A DNA stretch of 64,000 nt from JAHEJA01 sp965656445 (GCA_965656445.1 CBFHKO010000002.1:1-64000), one strand, 5' to 3'; counted from the first letter of the stretch, positions 8,468-16,233 are shown. Notes: a model not told the origin generated them from the letters alone. A program made the numbers and translations.

Positions 8468-9031
8468 TCAGTGACCGCGCCCTTGTGTCATCATCATTTC
8501 GTGGACCGCAGCCATGCCGCGATCTGCCATTGCCGTCACTTCGGCGGCATGTGTTTGCAAAGCCTCGACAAGTTTGGGGTTGTTGGAGGTTTGAACAACA
8601 ACGAGCCCCTCATCTGTCACCTCGACATCAGAGTCGATTTCGTCCCCAAGAAGGAAAAAGACATCAAGCGTCGGGCTTTGGATCAGGATCTTGGGGTCAT
8701 CTTTCTGGCCAACGCGGTCGATCATACCGACAGAGTGGCTCACGATCGCATCCATGACCGCGACATCAGAAGAGCGCGTGACAGTGCGGATCCCATTGGG
8801 GAGGTTTTCAACCTCTCGGGTGATGGTGTCAAAGTTTTGAAACATCACGGCGATTTCCGCGCTTTCTTCTGGGCTTGCATTTTCACCGCGCAGGCCTGGC
8901 ATTGTCATCATATCATGCATATGCATGCCGCCGCCGTGGTTCATATGGCCATTGGATTGCGCATAGATAAAGCTCATGCCGCCAAGAACAAACAGCGCGC
9001 TTCCTGAGAGGATGTAGGCTAGTTTTTTCAT
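8468..9031 (-). CDS. Periplasmic Met/His-rich hypothetical protein
   Basis: A 187-residue protein with a signal peptide (MKKLAYILSGSALFVLGG, cleavage near YAQS). Directly after it comes a Met/His-rich segment (GHMNHGGGMHMHDMMTM), and a similar cluster ends the protein (HEMMMTQGRGH). Such clusters bind copper or other soft metals in periplasmic proteins. The middle is an unrecognised all-alpha-looking domain. The start at 9031 overlaps the stop of the upstream YeeE gene (ATGA); a longer frame to 9160 is a shadow of that gene. It is embedded in a sulfur oxidation operon, so a metal- or sulfane-binding role in the periplasm is possible but unproven. Confidence 0.75.
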   Translation of the reverse strand: MKKLAYILSGSALFVLGGMSFIYAQSNGHMNHGGGMHMHDMMTMPGLRGENASPEESAEIAVMFQNFDTITREVENLPNGIRTVTRSSDVAVMDAIVSHSVGMIDRVGQKDDPKILIQSPTLDVFFLLGDEIDSDVEVTDEGLVVVQTSNNPKLVEALQTHAAEVTAMADRGMAAVHEMMMTQGRGH

Positions 9032-9459
9032 TGTGTTGCACCTTTTAGAGAGAGGCGTGCCAAGACACGGCGAAGGGCTAAGCCACCGATGACGGAAGCA
9101 ACAAAAAGAACGACTTCCCACCGGCCTGTTCCAAGAGCAGGCAGTGCTGCGCCGGGGCAAAATCCAGCGATCCCCCAGCCGATGCCAAAGAGGGCAGAGC
9201 CACCAACAAGGTTACGGTCGATCTGTGAATTATTGGGAACTTGAAACGCGCCACCAAAGAGGGGGGCGGATCGACGCCACACGAGGCGATATCCCAAAGC
9301 TGTCACGCTTAATGCGCCACCCATGACGAAAGCAAGGCTTGGATCCCATGTGCCAAAGATATCAAAGAAGTTGAGCACTTTGGCGGGGTTCATCATGCCT
9401 GACACGGCAATTCCAATCCCAAAAACAAGACCTGTGAGGCCAGCAAAAACCAATTTCAT
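9028..9459 (-). CDS. YeeE/YedE family protein (DUF6691-like half transporter)
   Basis: A 143-residue membrane protein with about four helices and the family signature GIGWGIAGFCPGAALPAL, whose cysteine lies in a pore loop in the YeeE thiosulfate importer family. It also has GIAVSGMMNPAKV near the start. YeeE proteins take up thiosulfate or other sulfur compounds. Here the transporter is split into two half-size proteins encoded one after the other. The start at 9459 (ATG, with TTGGAG upstream) is preferred to an in-frame TTG at 9471. One base separates it from the preceding gene's stop, so translation is likely coupled. Confidence 0.85.
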   Translation of the reverse strand: MKLVFAGLTGLVFGIGIAVSGMMNPAKVLNFFDIFGTWDPSLAFVMGGALSVTALGYRLVWRRSAPLFGGAFQVPNNSQIDRNLVGGSALFGIGWGIAGFCPGAALPALGTGRWEVVLFVASVIGGLALRRVLARLSLKGATQ

Positions 9460-9460
9460 G

Positions 9461-9892
9461 TTACGCTCCAATCACGTGACGAATGATGTAAACAGTAAGC
9501 GCAGCCGTCGCCATAAAGGTGGGAACAGCAACGAGGGAGCGGACCGACAAACGCGACAACCCACAGACACCATGTCCAGATGTACAACCAGAGCCGATGC
9601 TTGCGCCCAACCCCACGATGACACCGCCGATAACGATCATGGCGGGGCTCATTGGCACATCTACCGTTGGCATCGTCCCAGTGACCCAAAAGATAAGGCC
9701 AGGGGCCGCGATCATTCCAAGGATCATCGCAAGCCGCCAAGAGGCTTCGTCCCGATTATCCGCGAACAAGAGGCCAGACATAATGCCCGTTGCCCCAAGA
9801 ATGCGCCCGAGGCCCAGCATCAAAAGAACCGCACCAAGGCCAATGGCAAAGCCACCGCCCAAAGAAATAAAAGGTGTAAATGTTGTTTCCAT
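9461..9892 (-). CDS. YeeE/YedE family protein (sulfur-compound transport)
   Basis: A 143-residue membrane protein with the family signature GLGASIGSGCTSGHGVCGLSR, including the conserved cysteine pair. Together with the next gene it makes up a complete two-part YeeE/YedE transporter. Four or five hydrophobic segments are visible. The start at 9892 (ATG with AGGTG upstream) is chosen over a GTG 15 bases earlier that lies almost at the stop of the upstream gene. The likely role is import of thiosulfate or a persulfidated compound for the SQR-like and dioxygenase-like enzymes downstream. Confidence 0.85.
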   Translation of the reverse strand: METTFTPFISLGGGFAIGLGAVLLMLGLGRILGATGIMSGLLFADNRDEASWRLAMILGMIAAPGLIFWVTGTMPTVDVPMSPAMIVIGGVIVGLGASIGSGCTSGHGVCGLSRLSVRSLVAVPTFMATAALTVYIIRHVIGA

Positions 9893-9894
9893 AA

Positions 9895-10107
9895 TCACAC
9901 CTGACACGTTTTGAGGCCAAAGAGGCTATAGATTGGGCAGGTCCGTAAAGCCGCGACAGCGATCATCACGACACCGACCACAGCCGCACCATATTTCAGC
10001 ACGCCCGCGTCAAACGCGGCCACACCACTAAAGAAGGCCAGATATAAAAGCACCACACCTAAAGCTGCGCGAAAAATTCGATCTAAAGTTCCAACATTTC
10101 GGGTCAT
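9895..10107 (-). CDS. DUF2892 family small membrane protein
   Basis: A 70-residue protein starting MTRNVGTLDRIFR, with two hydrophobic helices and an ending LRTCPIYSLFGLKTC that includes the CPIYxxxGxxTC motif typical of DUF2892. These small proteins are common in sulfur operons next to YeeE/YedE and rhodanese genes; the cysteine pair may carry sulfane sulfur. It is the first gene of the leftward cluster and has two operator-like palindromes in the 100 bases upstream. It probably assists delivery of sulfur at the membrane; this is inference. Confidence 0.85.
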   Translation of the reverse strand: MTRNVGTLDRIFRAALGVVLLYLAFFSGVAAFDAGVLKYGAAVVGVVMIAVAALRTCPIYSLFGLKTCQV

Positions 10108-10128
10108 AATAATTTCCTTGGTTGATTA

Positions 10129-10151
10129 GTTGATATTGAAATATAACTTTT
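10129..10151 (-). promoter_or_regulatory. Rrf2/NsrR-like AT-rich operator upstream of the sulfur cluster
   Basis: Read leftward this 23-base segment starts AAAGTTATATTT and ends TATCAACT. It closely resembles the site at 11355-11377 before the Rrf2 gene but is one base shorter in the middle. It lies 22 bases upstream of the DUF2892 start, where a repressor would block transcription. Similarity by eye only. Confidence 0.4.
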
Positions 10152-10164
10152 CCGTCACAACAAC

Positions 10165-10179
10165 AGTGACATTGTCACC
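10165..10179. promoter_or_regulatory. Palindrome GTGAC-N3-GTCAC upstream of the sulfur cluster
   Basis: A perfect inverted repeat with arms GTGAC and GTCAC around ATT, about 60 bases before the first gene of the leftward sulfur operon. The same palindrome recurs at 11390-11404 before the regulator operon. The dyad spacing is short for a standard FNR/CRP site (14-16 bp, TTGAT or TGTGA arms) but a member of that family encoded between the two copies is the natural candidate. Confidence 0.5.
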
Positions 10180-10205
10180 CAAGTCAAAGATAGTCCCAAA
10201 TTATT

Positions 10206-10871
10206 TTAATCGCTTTCGGCGATGATGGTTAATCCAGCCTTATTTTTAAAGGAAATAACCCCCCGTGATTGTTCAATAAGCTCGCGTTTGTTGAAATCAT
10301 TCAAAACACGAGAAATCACTTCGCGCGCGGTGCCAAGCTCACTGGCGAGCTCTTGGTGCGTGGTTTTGATTTCCTTTAATCCTTGGCCAAGCGTCAAAAG
10401 CCGTTCCGCTAGTCTGACGTCGATTCGTCCAAATGCAACGTCATCCACCACGCGCAGCAAATCAATCAGGCGGCGGGAATAGGCATTGAACACAAAAGCG
10501 CGAAAGGCGCTTTCTTCTGCGGTTAATTGATCAAAGGCCGGTTTGGGCAAGACCACCGCGGTCACATCCGTTTCGGCAATGCCTTCTGCGTTATAGGCTT
10601 CTTCGGCCAACATGCAGGCCGTTGTTAAAACACAGCTGTCTCCCGCATCGACGCGATAGAGCACGATTTCACGTCCCGCATGCGAGCTTTGCGAGACACG
10701 GATGCGCCCGTCGTATAAGAAAAAGAGGCTGTCTGGCACATTTGACGGGCCAAACACCTGATCACCCTTTTTAATTTTGACGATGCGTGCAGTTTGGTTC
10801 AATCGCTTGCGCACGGCCTCTGGCAAAGCTGCTGTCCCTTGAAAGCGTAGGGTCCAATCAAATTCCATCAT
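10206..10871 (-). CDS. Crp/Fnr family transcriptional regulator
   Basis: A 221-residue regulator. Residues 15-130 form a cyclic-nucleotide-binding-like beta barrel (GDQVFGPSNVPDSLFFLYDGRIRVS); the C-terminal part is a winged helix with recognition helix TTHQELASELGTAREVISRVLNDF. The N-terminal cysteine cluster of FNR is absent, so it does not sense oxygen through an FNR-type iron-sulfur cluster. A cysteine at the centre of the barrel (SCVLTTACML) could be a redox or sulfur sensor, but this is a guess. Its start overlaps the Rrf2 stop as ATGA, making a two-regulator operon between the sulfur cluster and the peroxiredoxin/cyd genes. Confidence 0.85.
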   Translation of the reverse strand: MMEFDWTLRFQGTAALPEAVRKRLNQTARIVKIKKGDQVFGPSNVPDSLFFLYDGRIRVSQSSHAGREIVLYRVDAGDSCVLTTACMLAEEAYNAEGIAETDVTAVVLPKPAFDQLTAEESAFRAFVFNAYSRRLIDLLRVVDDVAFGRIDVRLAERLLTLGQGLKEIKTTHQELASELGTAREVISRVLNDFNKRELIEQSRGVISFKNKAGLTIIAESD

Positions 10872-11338
10872 TTTTTCGTCCGTTTCGGTAAAGTTAGTCC
10901 GTTTTCCAAGGGGGCAATTCGTTCCATCAGATCGTTCCGGTTAGAGGATATATCCGCCAAGGTGAGGTCATCCAAGACGGCCATAAACGCACGCGTTGCC
11001 TCTTGGAGGGCGCGGGATAGTTTGCAAATCCCGATCAGAGGGCAGGTGTTATTTGTGGGGTTAAAGCATTCTACCAAATCAAGCGGGCCTTCGGTTATGC
11101 GAACGACGTCACCGACAATTATTTCCTCTGCAGGGCGGACCAGTCTAAATCCGCCGCCACGTCCGCGTTGCGTTTCAAGGTAGCCTGCTTGTCCTAGTTC
11201 ATGCACGATTTTTACGATGTGCGGACGCGCAAGCCCATGTATGCGGACAACGTCGTCCACCTTGACGAGGTCAGGCGCTTTGAGGGCTGCGAGCTGCAGC
11301 GACCTCATGGCGAAATTTGTGTAAGATGTAAGCTTCAT
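10868..11338 (-). CDS. Rrf2 family transcriptional regulator (NsrR-like)
   Basis: A 156-residue Rrf2 protein. The N-terminal winged helix begins MKLTSYTNFAMRSLQLAA and includes LVRPAEEIIVGDVVRITEG, typical of the NsrR/IscR group. Three cysteines at 91, 99 and 105 (C-x7-C-x5-C) sit where NsrR proteins bind a nitric-oxide-sensitive iron-sulfur cluster. It could alternatively respond to sulfide or oxidants, given its neighbours. An AT-rich palindrome resembling the known NsrR consensus lies 17 bases upstream of its start, suggesting autoregulation. It is translationally coupled to the Crp/Fnr gene. Confidence 0.85.
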   Translation of the reverse strand: MKLTSYTNFAMRSLQLAALKAPDLVKVDDVVRIHGLARPHIVKIVHELGQAGYLETQRGRGGGFRLVRPAEEIIVGDVVRITEGPLDLVECFNPTNNTCPLIGICKLSRALQEATRAFMAVLDDLTLADISSNRNDLMERIAPLENGLTLPKRTKK

Positions 11339-11354
11339 GCCGCCCTCCTTTTCA

Positions 11355-11377
11355 AAGATATATTTAAAATATAATTT
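11355..11377 (-). promoter_or_regulatory. NsrR-like palindrome upstream of the Rrf2 gene
   Basis: A 23-base AT-rich near-palindrome centred on ATTTAAAAT with outer AAGAT. Its core matches about 15 of 19 positions of the published NsrR consensus as I recall it. It lies in the leader of the Rrf2-Crp operon, also within reach of the divergent peroxiredoxin promoter. Confidence 0.5.
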
Positions 11378-11389
11378 AAATGCAAGTTA

Positions 11390-11404
11390 AGTGACTTTGT
11401 CACT
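11390..11404. promoter_or_regulatory. Palindrome AGTGAC-N3-GTCACT in the divergent regulator/peroxiredoxin promoter
   Basis: A perfect 6+3+6 inverted repeat around TTT. It shares GTGAC-N3-GTCAC with the copy at 10165-10179, so both promoters of the block carry the same pair of motifs. It is about 55 bases before the peroxiredoxin start and 52 before the Rrf2 start. Confidence 0.5.
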
Positions 11405-11458
11405 GAACCGACTCTTTTTGGGTTCTAGGTCAGGCGTAGAGTTAAACAGGAGACAGCT

Positions 11459-12094
11459 ATGACTTTGCTACTTGGGGATATCGTTCCCGATTTTACTGCT
11501 GATACGACAACTGGCACTATTTCTTTCCATGACTGGATCGGAAATGACTGGGCCTTCTTTTTCAGCCACCCTGCCGATTTCACGCCTGTGTGTACAACTG
11601 AAATGGGACGGACGTCGCAATTGTCAGACGATTTTGCCAAGCGCGGTGTGAAACCGATTGGTCTTAGCACAGATAGCGTTGATGAGCATCTCAAGTGGAT
11701 TGATGATGTGAACGACACCCAAAACACAACGCTGCAGTTTCCCATCGTTGCGGATCCAGATTGCGAGATTGCGAAACTTTATCAAATGATCCACCCAGGT
11801 GAATCTGAAACAGCCGCGGTTCGCTCTGTGTTCATTATCGACAGCAACAAAAAGCTTCGCTTGACGATGACCTATCCAATGAGCGTTGGCCGTAACTTTG
11901 ACGAAATTCTTCGCGTGATTGACGCCTTGCAACTTGGCGATGCAAAAGGTGTAGCCCTTCCTGCCGATTGGCGCCCCGGTGATCGTGCGATCATTCCGCC
12001 AAGCGTCTCAAACGCCGAGGCCGAGGTCAAATTCCCCCAAGGGTTCGAAGAAATCCGCCCCTACCTGCGCACCGTTGATATCAACGAAGGTTAG
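11459..12094 (+). CDS. 1-Cys peroxiredoxin (Prx6-type AhpC/TSA family)
   Basis: A 211-residue peroxiredoxin. The peroxidatic motif PADFTPVCTTE places the catalytic cysteine at residue 45, and the length plus the C-terminal extension (LPADWRPGDRAIIPP) fit the 1-Cys Prx6 group, which lacks a resolving cysteine. It reduces hydroperoxides in the cytoplasm, possibly also sulfur oxidants. A strong AGGAGACAGCT precedes the ATG. The gene is divergent from the Rrf2-Crp operon and shares its promoter region, so it is likely under the same control. cydAB follows 80 bases downstream. Confidence 0.88.
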   Translation: MTLLLGDIVPDFTADTTTGTISFHDWIGNDWAFFFSHPADFTPVCTTEMGRTSQLSDDFAKRGVKPIGLSTDSVDEHLKWIDDVNDTQNTTLQFPIVADPDCEIAKLYQMIHPGESETAAVRSVFIIDSNKKLRLTMTYPMSVGRNFDEILRVIDALQLGDAKGVALPADWRPGDRAIIPPSVSNAEAEVKFPQGFEEIRPYLRTVDINEG

Positions 12095-12175
12095 ACAAGT
12101 CCAAACCATTTATCACACATTCACTTAGGCCTTTTTCATGGGCCTGAGCTTATACGCAACCCTAAGAGGGCTATC

Positions 12176-13585
12176 ATGTTAGACGGCTTTACCGCAGAGA
12201 CACTGGCACGCGTTCAATTCGCATTTACTGTGTCATTCCACATCATCTTTCCCGCGTTTTCTATCGGCCTCGCCAGTTATCTGGCGGTGTTGAATGGTTT
12301 ATGGATGCGCACACGGGATGAAACCTATCTGACGCTCTTCCAGTATTGGAAGAAAATCTTTGCGGTTGCGTTTGGCATGGGAGTCGTTTCGGGCATTGTT
12401 ATGTCCTATCAGTTTGGAACCAACTGGTCGGTCTTTTCCGACAAGGCAGGTCCCGTGATCGGGCCATTGATGGCTTATGAAGTGCTCTCTGCCTTTTTCC
12501 TAGAGGCCGGTTTTCTTGGCATCATGCTCTTTGGGCGCGAACGGGTGGGCGAAAAGCTCCATATGTTTGCCACCGCGATGGTGGCCTTTGGCACGCTGAT
12601 GTCGGCCACATGGATTTTGTCTGTCAACAGCTGGATGCAAACACCCGCAGGCTATGGCATAAATGATGTTGGCCAATACGTTCCAGAAGACTGGTGGGCG
12701 ATTATCTTTAACCCATCCTTTATACCACGCCTTGTCCACATGGTGCTGGCGGCATTCCTGACAACCTCGCTTGTAGTTGGCGCGGTTGGGGCGTGGCATT
12801 TGCTGCGCGACAAAACCAACGCCGAGGCACGGCGCATGTTTTCAATGGCGATGTGGATGGCGGCGATTGTCACACCGATCCAGATCTATGCAGGGGATGT
12901 TCATGGTTTGAATACTTTGGAACATCAGCCCGTTAAGATCATGGCGATGGAAGGGCATTATGATAGCCACCCACATGGCGCGCCGTTAATCTTGTTTGGC
13001 ATTCCGAATGAAGAAGAAAAGCGGATCGATTATGCTATTCAAATTCCAAAGCTAAGTTCACTGATCCTCAAGCACCATCTAGATGCCCCAATGGACGGTT
13101 TGGACACCATCCCAGATGAAGAAGAACCCCCTGTGGCCATCGTGTTCTGGAGCTTTCGGGTCATGGTTGGCCTAGGGTTTGCGATGCTTGGTTTGGGTCT
13201 GTGGTCCCTTTGGGCACGTTGGAAAGGGCAGCTTTTCACAACAACATGGTTGCACCGTGCAGCGATTGTGATGGGCCCAACTGGATTTGTTGCCGTCCTT
13301 GCGGGATGGATCACAACAGAAGTTGGCCGTCAGCCCTATACCATTTACGGCCTCTTGCGCACATCAGACAGCTTGGCCCCCGTGGATGCCCCGGCTGTTG
13401 CGGCCTCACTTGTGGCGTTCATCATCGTGTACTTTTTCGTCTTTGGCGCAGGAACCTACTATATTTTGCGCTTGATGAACAAGCGCCCCTCAACCCCGAA
13501 ACACGATCTAAGCGACGGCCCAACTCGTGCGGCGGGCATAACCCCTGCGCCACAAATCGCAGACACCTTTATCCCAGGCGAATAG
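12176..13585 (+). CDS. cydA: Cytochrome bd-type ubiquinol oxidase subunit I (CIO type)
   Basis: A 469-residue membrane protein, the haem-binding subunit of a cytochrome bd quinol:oxygen oxidoreductase. It has the haem-ligand region FTVSFHIIFP (His22), several helices, and the motif GWITTEVGRQPYTIYG. The Q-loop is short, as in cyanide-insensitive oxidases (CIO) rather than E. coli CydA. Bd oxidases keep respiring when sulfide, nitric oxide or cyanide blocks haem-copper oxidases. That property fits the neighbouring sulfide-oxidation genes. GAGGG stands before the ATG; cydB follows ten bases after the stop. Confidence 0.93.
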   Translation: MLDGFTAETLARVQFAFTVSFHIIFPAFSIGLASYLAVLNGLWMRTRDETYLTLFQYWKKIFAVAFGMGVVSGIVMSYQFGTNWSVFSDKAGPVIGPLMAYEVLSAFFLEAGFLGIMLFGRERVGEKLHMFATAMVAFGTLMSATWILSVNSWMQTPAGYGINDVGQYVPEDWWAIIFNPSFIPRLVHMVLAAFLTTSLVVGAVGAWHLLRDKTNAEARRMFSMAMWMAAIVTPIQIYAGDVHGLNTLEHQPVKIMAMEGHYDSHPHGAPLILFGIPNEEEKRIDYAIQIPKLSSLILKHHLDAPMDGLDTIPDEEEPPVAIVFWSFRVMVGLGFAMLGLGLWSLWARWKGQLFTTTWLHRAAIVMGPTGFVAVLAGWITTEVGRQPYTIYGLLRTSDSLAPVDAPAVAASLVAFIIVYFFVFGAGTYYILRLMNKRPSTPKHDLSDGPTRAAGITPAPQIADTFIPGE

Positions 13586-13595
13586 GAGTACCACA

Positions 13596-14600
13596 ATGAT
13601 TTTTGATCTCGCATTTATTTGGGCAGGGCTGATTGCCTTCGCGGTCTTGACCTATGTTATTCTGGACGGCTTTGACCTTGGTCTTGGCATCTTGTTTCCT
13701 TTCGCCAAATCAGAAGGCGACCGCGATCAGATGATGAATTCTGTTGCCCCTGTTTGGGATGGGAATGAAACATGGTTGGTCTTGGGCGGCGGCGGGCTCT
13801 TTGCGGTGTTCCCGCTGGCCTATGCGGTCATCATGCCTGCGCTCTATATGCCAATCATGCTGATGCTCTTGGCTCTGGTGTTTCGTGGCGTCTCGTTTGA
13901 ATACCGCTGGCGCACGGAGCGTTGGAAAGGCGTCTGGGACATGGCCTTCTTTGGCGGCTCTTTCGTTGCGGCCCTGTGCCAAGGGATCGCCTTGGGTGCG
14001 CTAGTTCAAGGGATAGAGGTCACAGATCGCGCCTATTCAGGGGGTTGGTTTGACTGGCTCACACCCTTTTCGATCCTGACAGGCTTGGCCGTTGTTGTCG
14101 GCTACGCTTTGCTTGGCGCCACATGGTTGGTGATGAAAACTGAGAATGGTTTGAACATCCAGATGCGTGGCTATTCATGGTATCTGGGGGCGGCGACATT
14201 GGGGTTGATTGGGTTGGTTAGCTTGCTCACCCCGTTTCAAGACCCTGTCTATTTTGAACGCTGGTTCAACCTGCCGGGAAGCCTTTGGTCAATGCTTGTT
14301 CCCCTTGTGATGATCGGGTTGGTTTGGTCCTTTTTCACAGGTCTAAACGATCAAAAAGATGTGCAGCCCTTTGTATCCGCGCTTGGCTTCTTTGTGGTGA
14401 GCTTCATTGGTATTGGCATCAGCTTCTATCCGATGATGGTGCCGCCCTCCTTGACCATCTGGGACGTCGCCGCCCCCGATAGCAGCCTTGCCTTTGCTCT
14501 CGTAGGTGCGGTTGTTCTGATCCCGATTATCTTGGGCTACACCGCCTATGCCTATTGGGTGTTTCGCGGCAAGATGGACCCGAATGAGGGGTATCACTGA
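13596..14600 (+). CDS. cydB: Cytochrome bd-type ubiquinol oxidase subunit II
   Basis: A 334-residue membrane protein beginning MIFDLAFIWAGLIAFAVLTYVILDGFDLGLGILFP, the classic CydB N-terminus, followed by NSVAPVWDGNETWLV, the family's conserved loop. About eight hydrophobic helices are visible and the length is normal. It pairs with CydA to form the quinol oxidase. AGGAGTACCACA precedes the start. Its stop codon overlaps the start of a small membrane protein gene (ATGA), so three subunits are probably made together. Confidence 0.93.
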   Translation: MIFDLAFIWAGLIAFAVLTYVILDGFDLGLGILFPFAKSEGDRDQMMNSVAPVWDGNETWLVLGGGGLFAVFPLAYAVIMPALYMPIMLMLLALVFRGVSFEYRWRTERWKGVWDMAFFGGSFVAALCQGIALGALVQGIEVTDRAYSGGWFDWLTPFSILTGLAVVVGYALLGATWLVMKTENGLNIQMRGYSWYLGAATLGLIGLVSLLTPFQDPVYFERWFNLPGSLWSMLVPLVMIGLVWSFFTGLNDQKDVQPFVSALGFFVVSFIGIGISFYPMMVPPSLTIWDVAAPDSSLAFALVGAVVLIPIILGYTAYAYWVFRGKMDPNEGYH

Positions 14601-14704
14601 TGAACCGCTCACTCTTTCAAAAATGGCTCTGGTTCGTGGGGCTCTGGTGCGCCAGCATTCTGGCCCTCGGCATCGTCGCCTATGCGATAAAACTGGTGAT
14701 CTGA
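14600..14704 (+). CDS. DUF2474-type small membrane protein, CydX-like
   Basis: A 34-residue protein (MNRSLFQKWLWFVGLWCASI...) with one membrane helix. It starts at the ATGA overlap with the cydB stop. DUF2474 proteins follow CIO-type cydAB genes and correspond in position to the CydX subunit that stabilises bd oxidases. Its basic N-terminus, tryptophan-rich helix and location support a structural role in the oxidase complex. A terminator 29 bases downstream closes the operon. Confidence 0.75.
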   Translation: MNRSLFQKWLWFVGLWCASILALGIVAYAIKLVI

Positions 14705-14732
14705 TCTCGTATCTTGCGAGGTGATGACTGCG

Positions 14733-14763
14733 GGAGGTCGGCGTCAAAGCCGGCCTCCTTTTT
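14733..14763 (+). terminator. Rho-independent terminator of the cyd operon
   Basis: A ten-base-pair stem (GGAGGTCGGC with GCCGGCCTCC, one G-U pair), a six-base loop and TTTTT. It follows the small CydX-like gene; the opposite-strand phosphomutase gene ends 90 bases further on. Confidence 0.85.
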
Positions 14764-14853
14764 GTGCAGTGGTCTTTGAACACGCGCGCGTGATTTACCG
14801 ACACAATACCGACATTATACCGATGCGTTACAGACAGCGATTTTGAGCCATGC

Positions 14854-16233
14854 TTAGCTGACAGTGCCGCCCAATCTGTTGGCGATGTCTGACACAATTT
14901 CGTCCAAGGCCATGCCACCTGCTTTGCTTTCGACATTGAGGCGCACCAGAGGCTCTGTGTTGGACTTGCGAAGGTTAAAGCGCCAGTTGTCAAAGTTAAA
15001 GCTCAGGCCGTCCGTTTCATCAATGGAGATTGCTTGATCTTTGTAAAAAGATGAAACGTTTTCAATGGCTTCATTCGCATCCTGCACTGTGAAATTGGTT
15101 TCCCCAGAGCTTTGGAAGGCCGTGAAACGATCCTTGACCCAGTCCCCCAAAGAACGACCTGAGCGGGAGACAAGTTCCGCCACGAGAACCCAAGGGATCA
15201 TGCCGCTGTCGCAATAGGCAAAGTCGCGGAAATAGTGATGCGCCGACATTTCGCCGCCATAAACCGCTTGCGTATCGCGCATGATCTGCTTGATAAAGGC
15301 ATGCCCCGTTTTGGACTGGATAGCGGTCCCGCCTTTTTCGGCAACAATATCTTGTGTGTTCCAGATGACGCGCGGATCATGAACAATCTTGGCACCGGCT
15401 TCTTTTTCAAGGAAAATTGACGCGAGTAATCCAACGACATATTCGCCTGGAACAAAGGCTCCGTGTTCGTCGAAAAAGAAACAGCGATCAAAGTCCCCAT
15501 CAAAGGCAATCCCGAAATCTGCACCGACCTCTTTGACGACATCCCCTGTTGCGGCATGGTTTTTCGGCAAGAGCGGGTTGGGAATACCATTTGGGAATGT
15601 GTGATCCGGTGTGTGATGCACCAAGGTAAATTCAAGCGGTGCGCCTTGTTCTTTTAGGCGATCCGCAATGGCATCAAAGGTCGGCCCAGCGGCGCCATTG
15701 CCAGAGTTCACCACAATTTTCAAAGGCGTCAATGCGGCGAGGTCTAAGAAGCTAAGCACTTGATCCACATAGGCTTTGCGCGCCTCTTTGGCGTAGTCCA
15801 AAGATTGGCCAATGTGATCAGCGGTGGTCCAATCCGCAGCCTCGGCCAATGACTTGATAACTTGGAAATCACTGGCATCGTCCAAAGGGCGTGACCCAGA
15901 TTTCACGATCTTCATACCGTTGTAATTGATCGGATTGTGAGAGGCCGTTACCTCAATCCCAGCGCATGCCCCGAATTCGCTCACGGCCCAATACATTTCC
16001 TCTGTACCCGCGAGCCCAATGTCGAGAACGTCAGCTCCGGCATCTTTGACACCTTGAGCAGCGGCCTGAGCAAATGCAGGGCTCGTTTCACGTGCATCAA
16101 AGCCGATCACGACGGTTTTCGCGCCAAAATGCTGCGCAACAGCGCGGCCAACACGATAGGCGACGTCGTCATCAATGTTCACGTTGATTTCACCGCGAAT
16201 GTCGTAGGCTTTGAAGCAGGTCAAATTGGTCAT
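14854..16233 (-). CDS. Phosphomannomutase/phosphoglucomutase
   Basis: A 459-residue alpha-D-phosphohexomutase. The phosphoserine loop reads TASHNPINYNGMK, the magnesium loop AFDGDFDRC, the sugar-recognition loop YGGEMSAHHYF, and the phosphate-binding loop RKSNTEPLVRLN: all four active-site loops in order. It interconverts mannose-1- and mannose-6-phosphate (or the glucose forms) for polysaccharide and nucleotide-sugar synthesis in the cytoplasm. The GEMSAHH loop is the form shared by ManB and AlgC, so the enzyme may accept both sugars. It stands alone, convergent with the cyd operon. Confidence 0.92.
   Translation of the reverse strand: MTNLTCFKAYDIRGEINVNIDDDVAYRVGRAVAQHFGAKTVVIGFDARETSPAFAQAAAQGVKDAGADVLDIGLAGTEEMYWAVSEFGACAGIEVTASHNPINYNGMKIVKSGSRPLDDASDFQVIKSLAEAADWTTADHIGQSLDYAKEARKAYVDQVLSFLDLAALTPLKIVVNSGNGAAGPTFDAIADRLKEQGAPLEFTLVHHTPDHTFPNGIPNPLLPKNHAATGDVVKEVGADFGIAFDGDFDRCFFFDEHGAFVPGEYVVGLLASIFLEKEAGAKIVHDPRVIWNTQDIVAEKGGTAIQSKTGHAFIKQIMRDTQAVYGGEMSAHHYFRDFAYCDSGMIPWVLVAELVSRSGRSLGDWVKDRFTAFQSSGETNFTVQDANEAIENVSSFYKDQAISIDETDGLSFNFDNWRFNLRKSNTEPLVRLNVESKAGGMALDEIVSDIANRLGGTVS

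Noticed and set aside
8240..9007. 255-residue forward ORF across the MBL and Met/His-rich genes
   Set aside because: It is antisense to two genes with clear motifs; its His/Arg-rich composition is as expected for a shadow.
9323..9904. 193-residue forward ORF opposite the YeeE/YedE genes
   Set aside because: The composition is a typical antisense shadow and the opposite frames are recognised membrane proteins.
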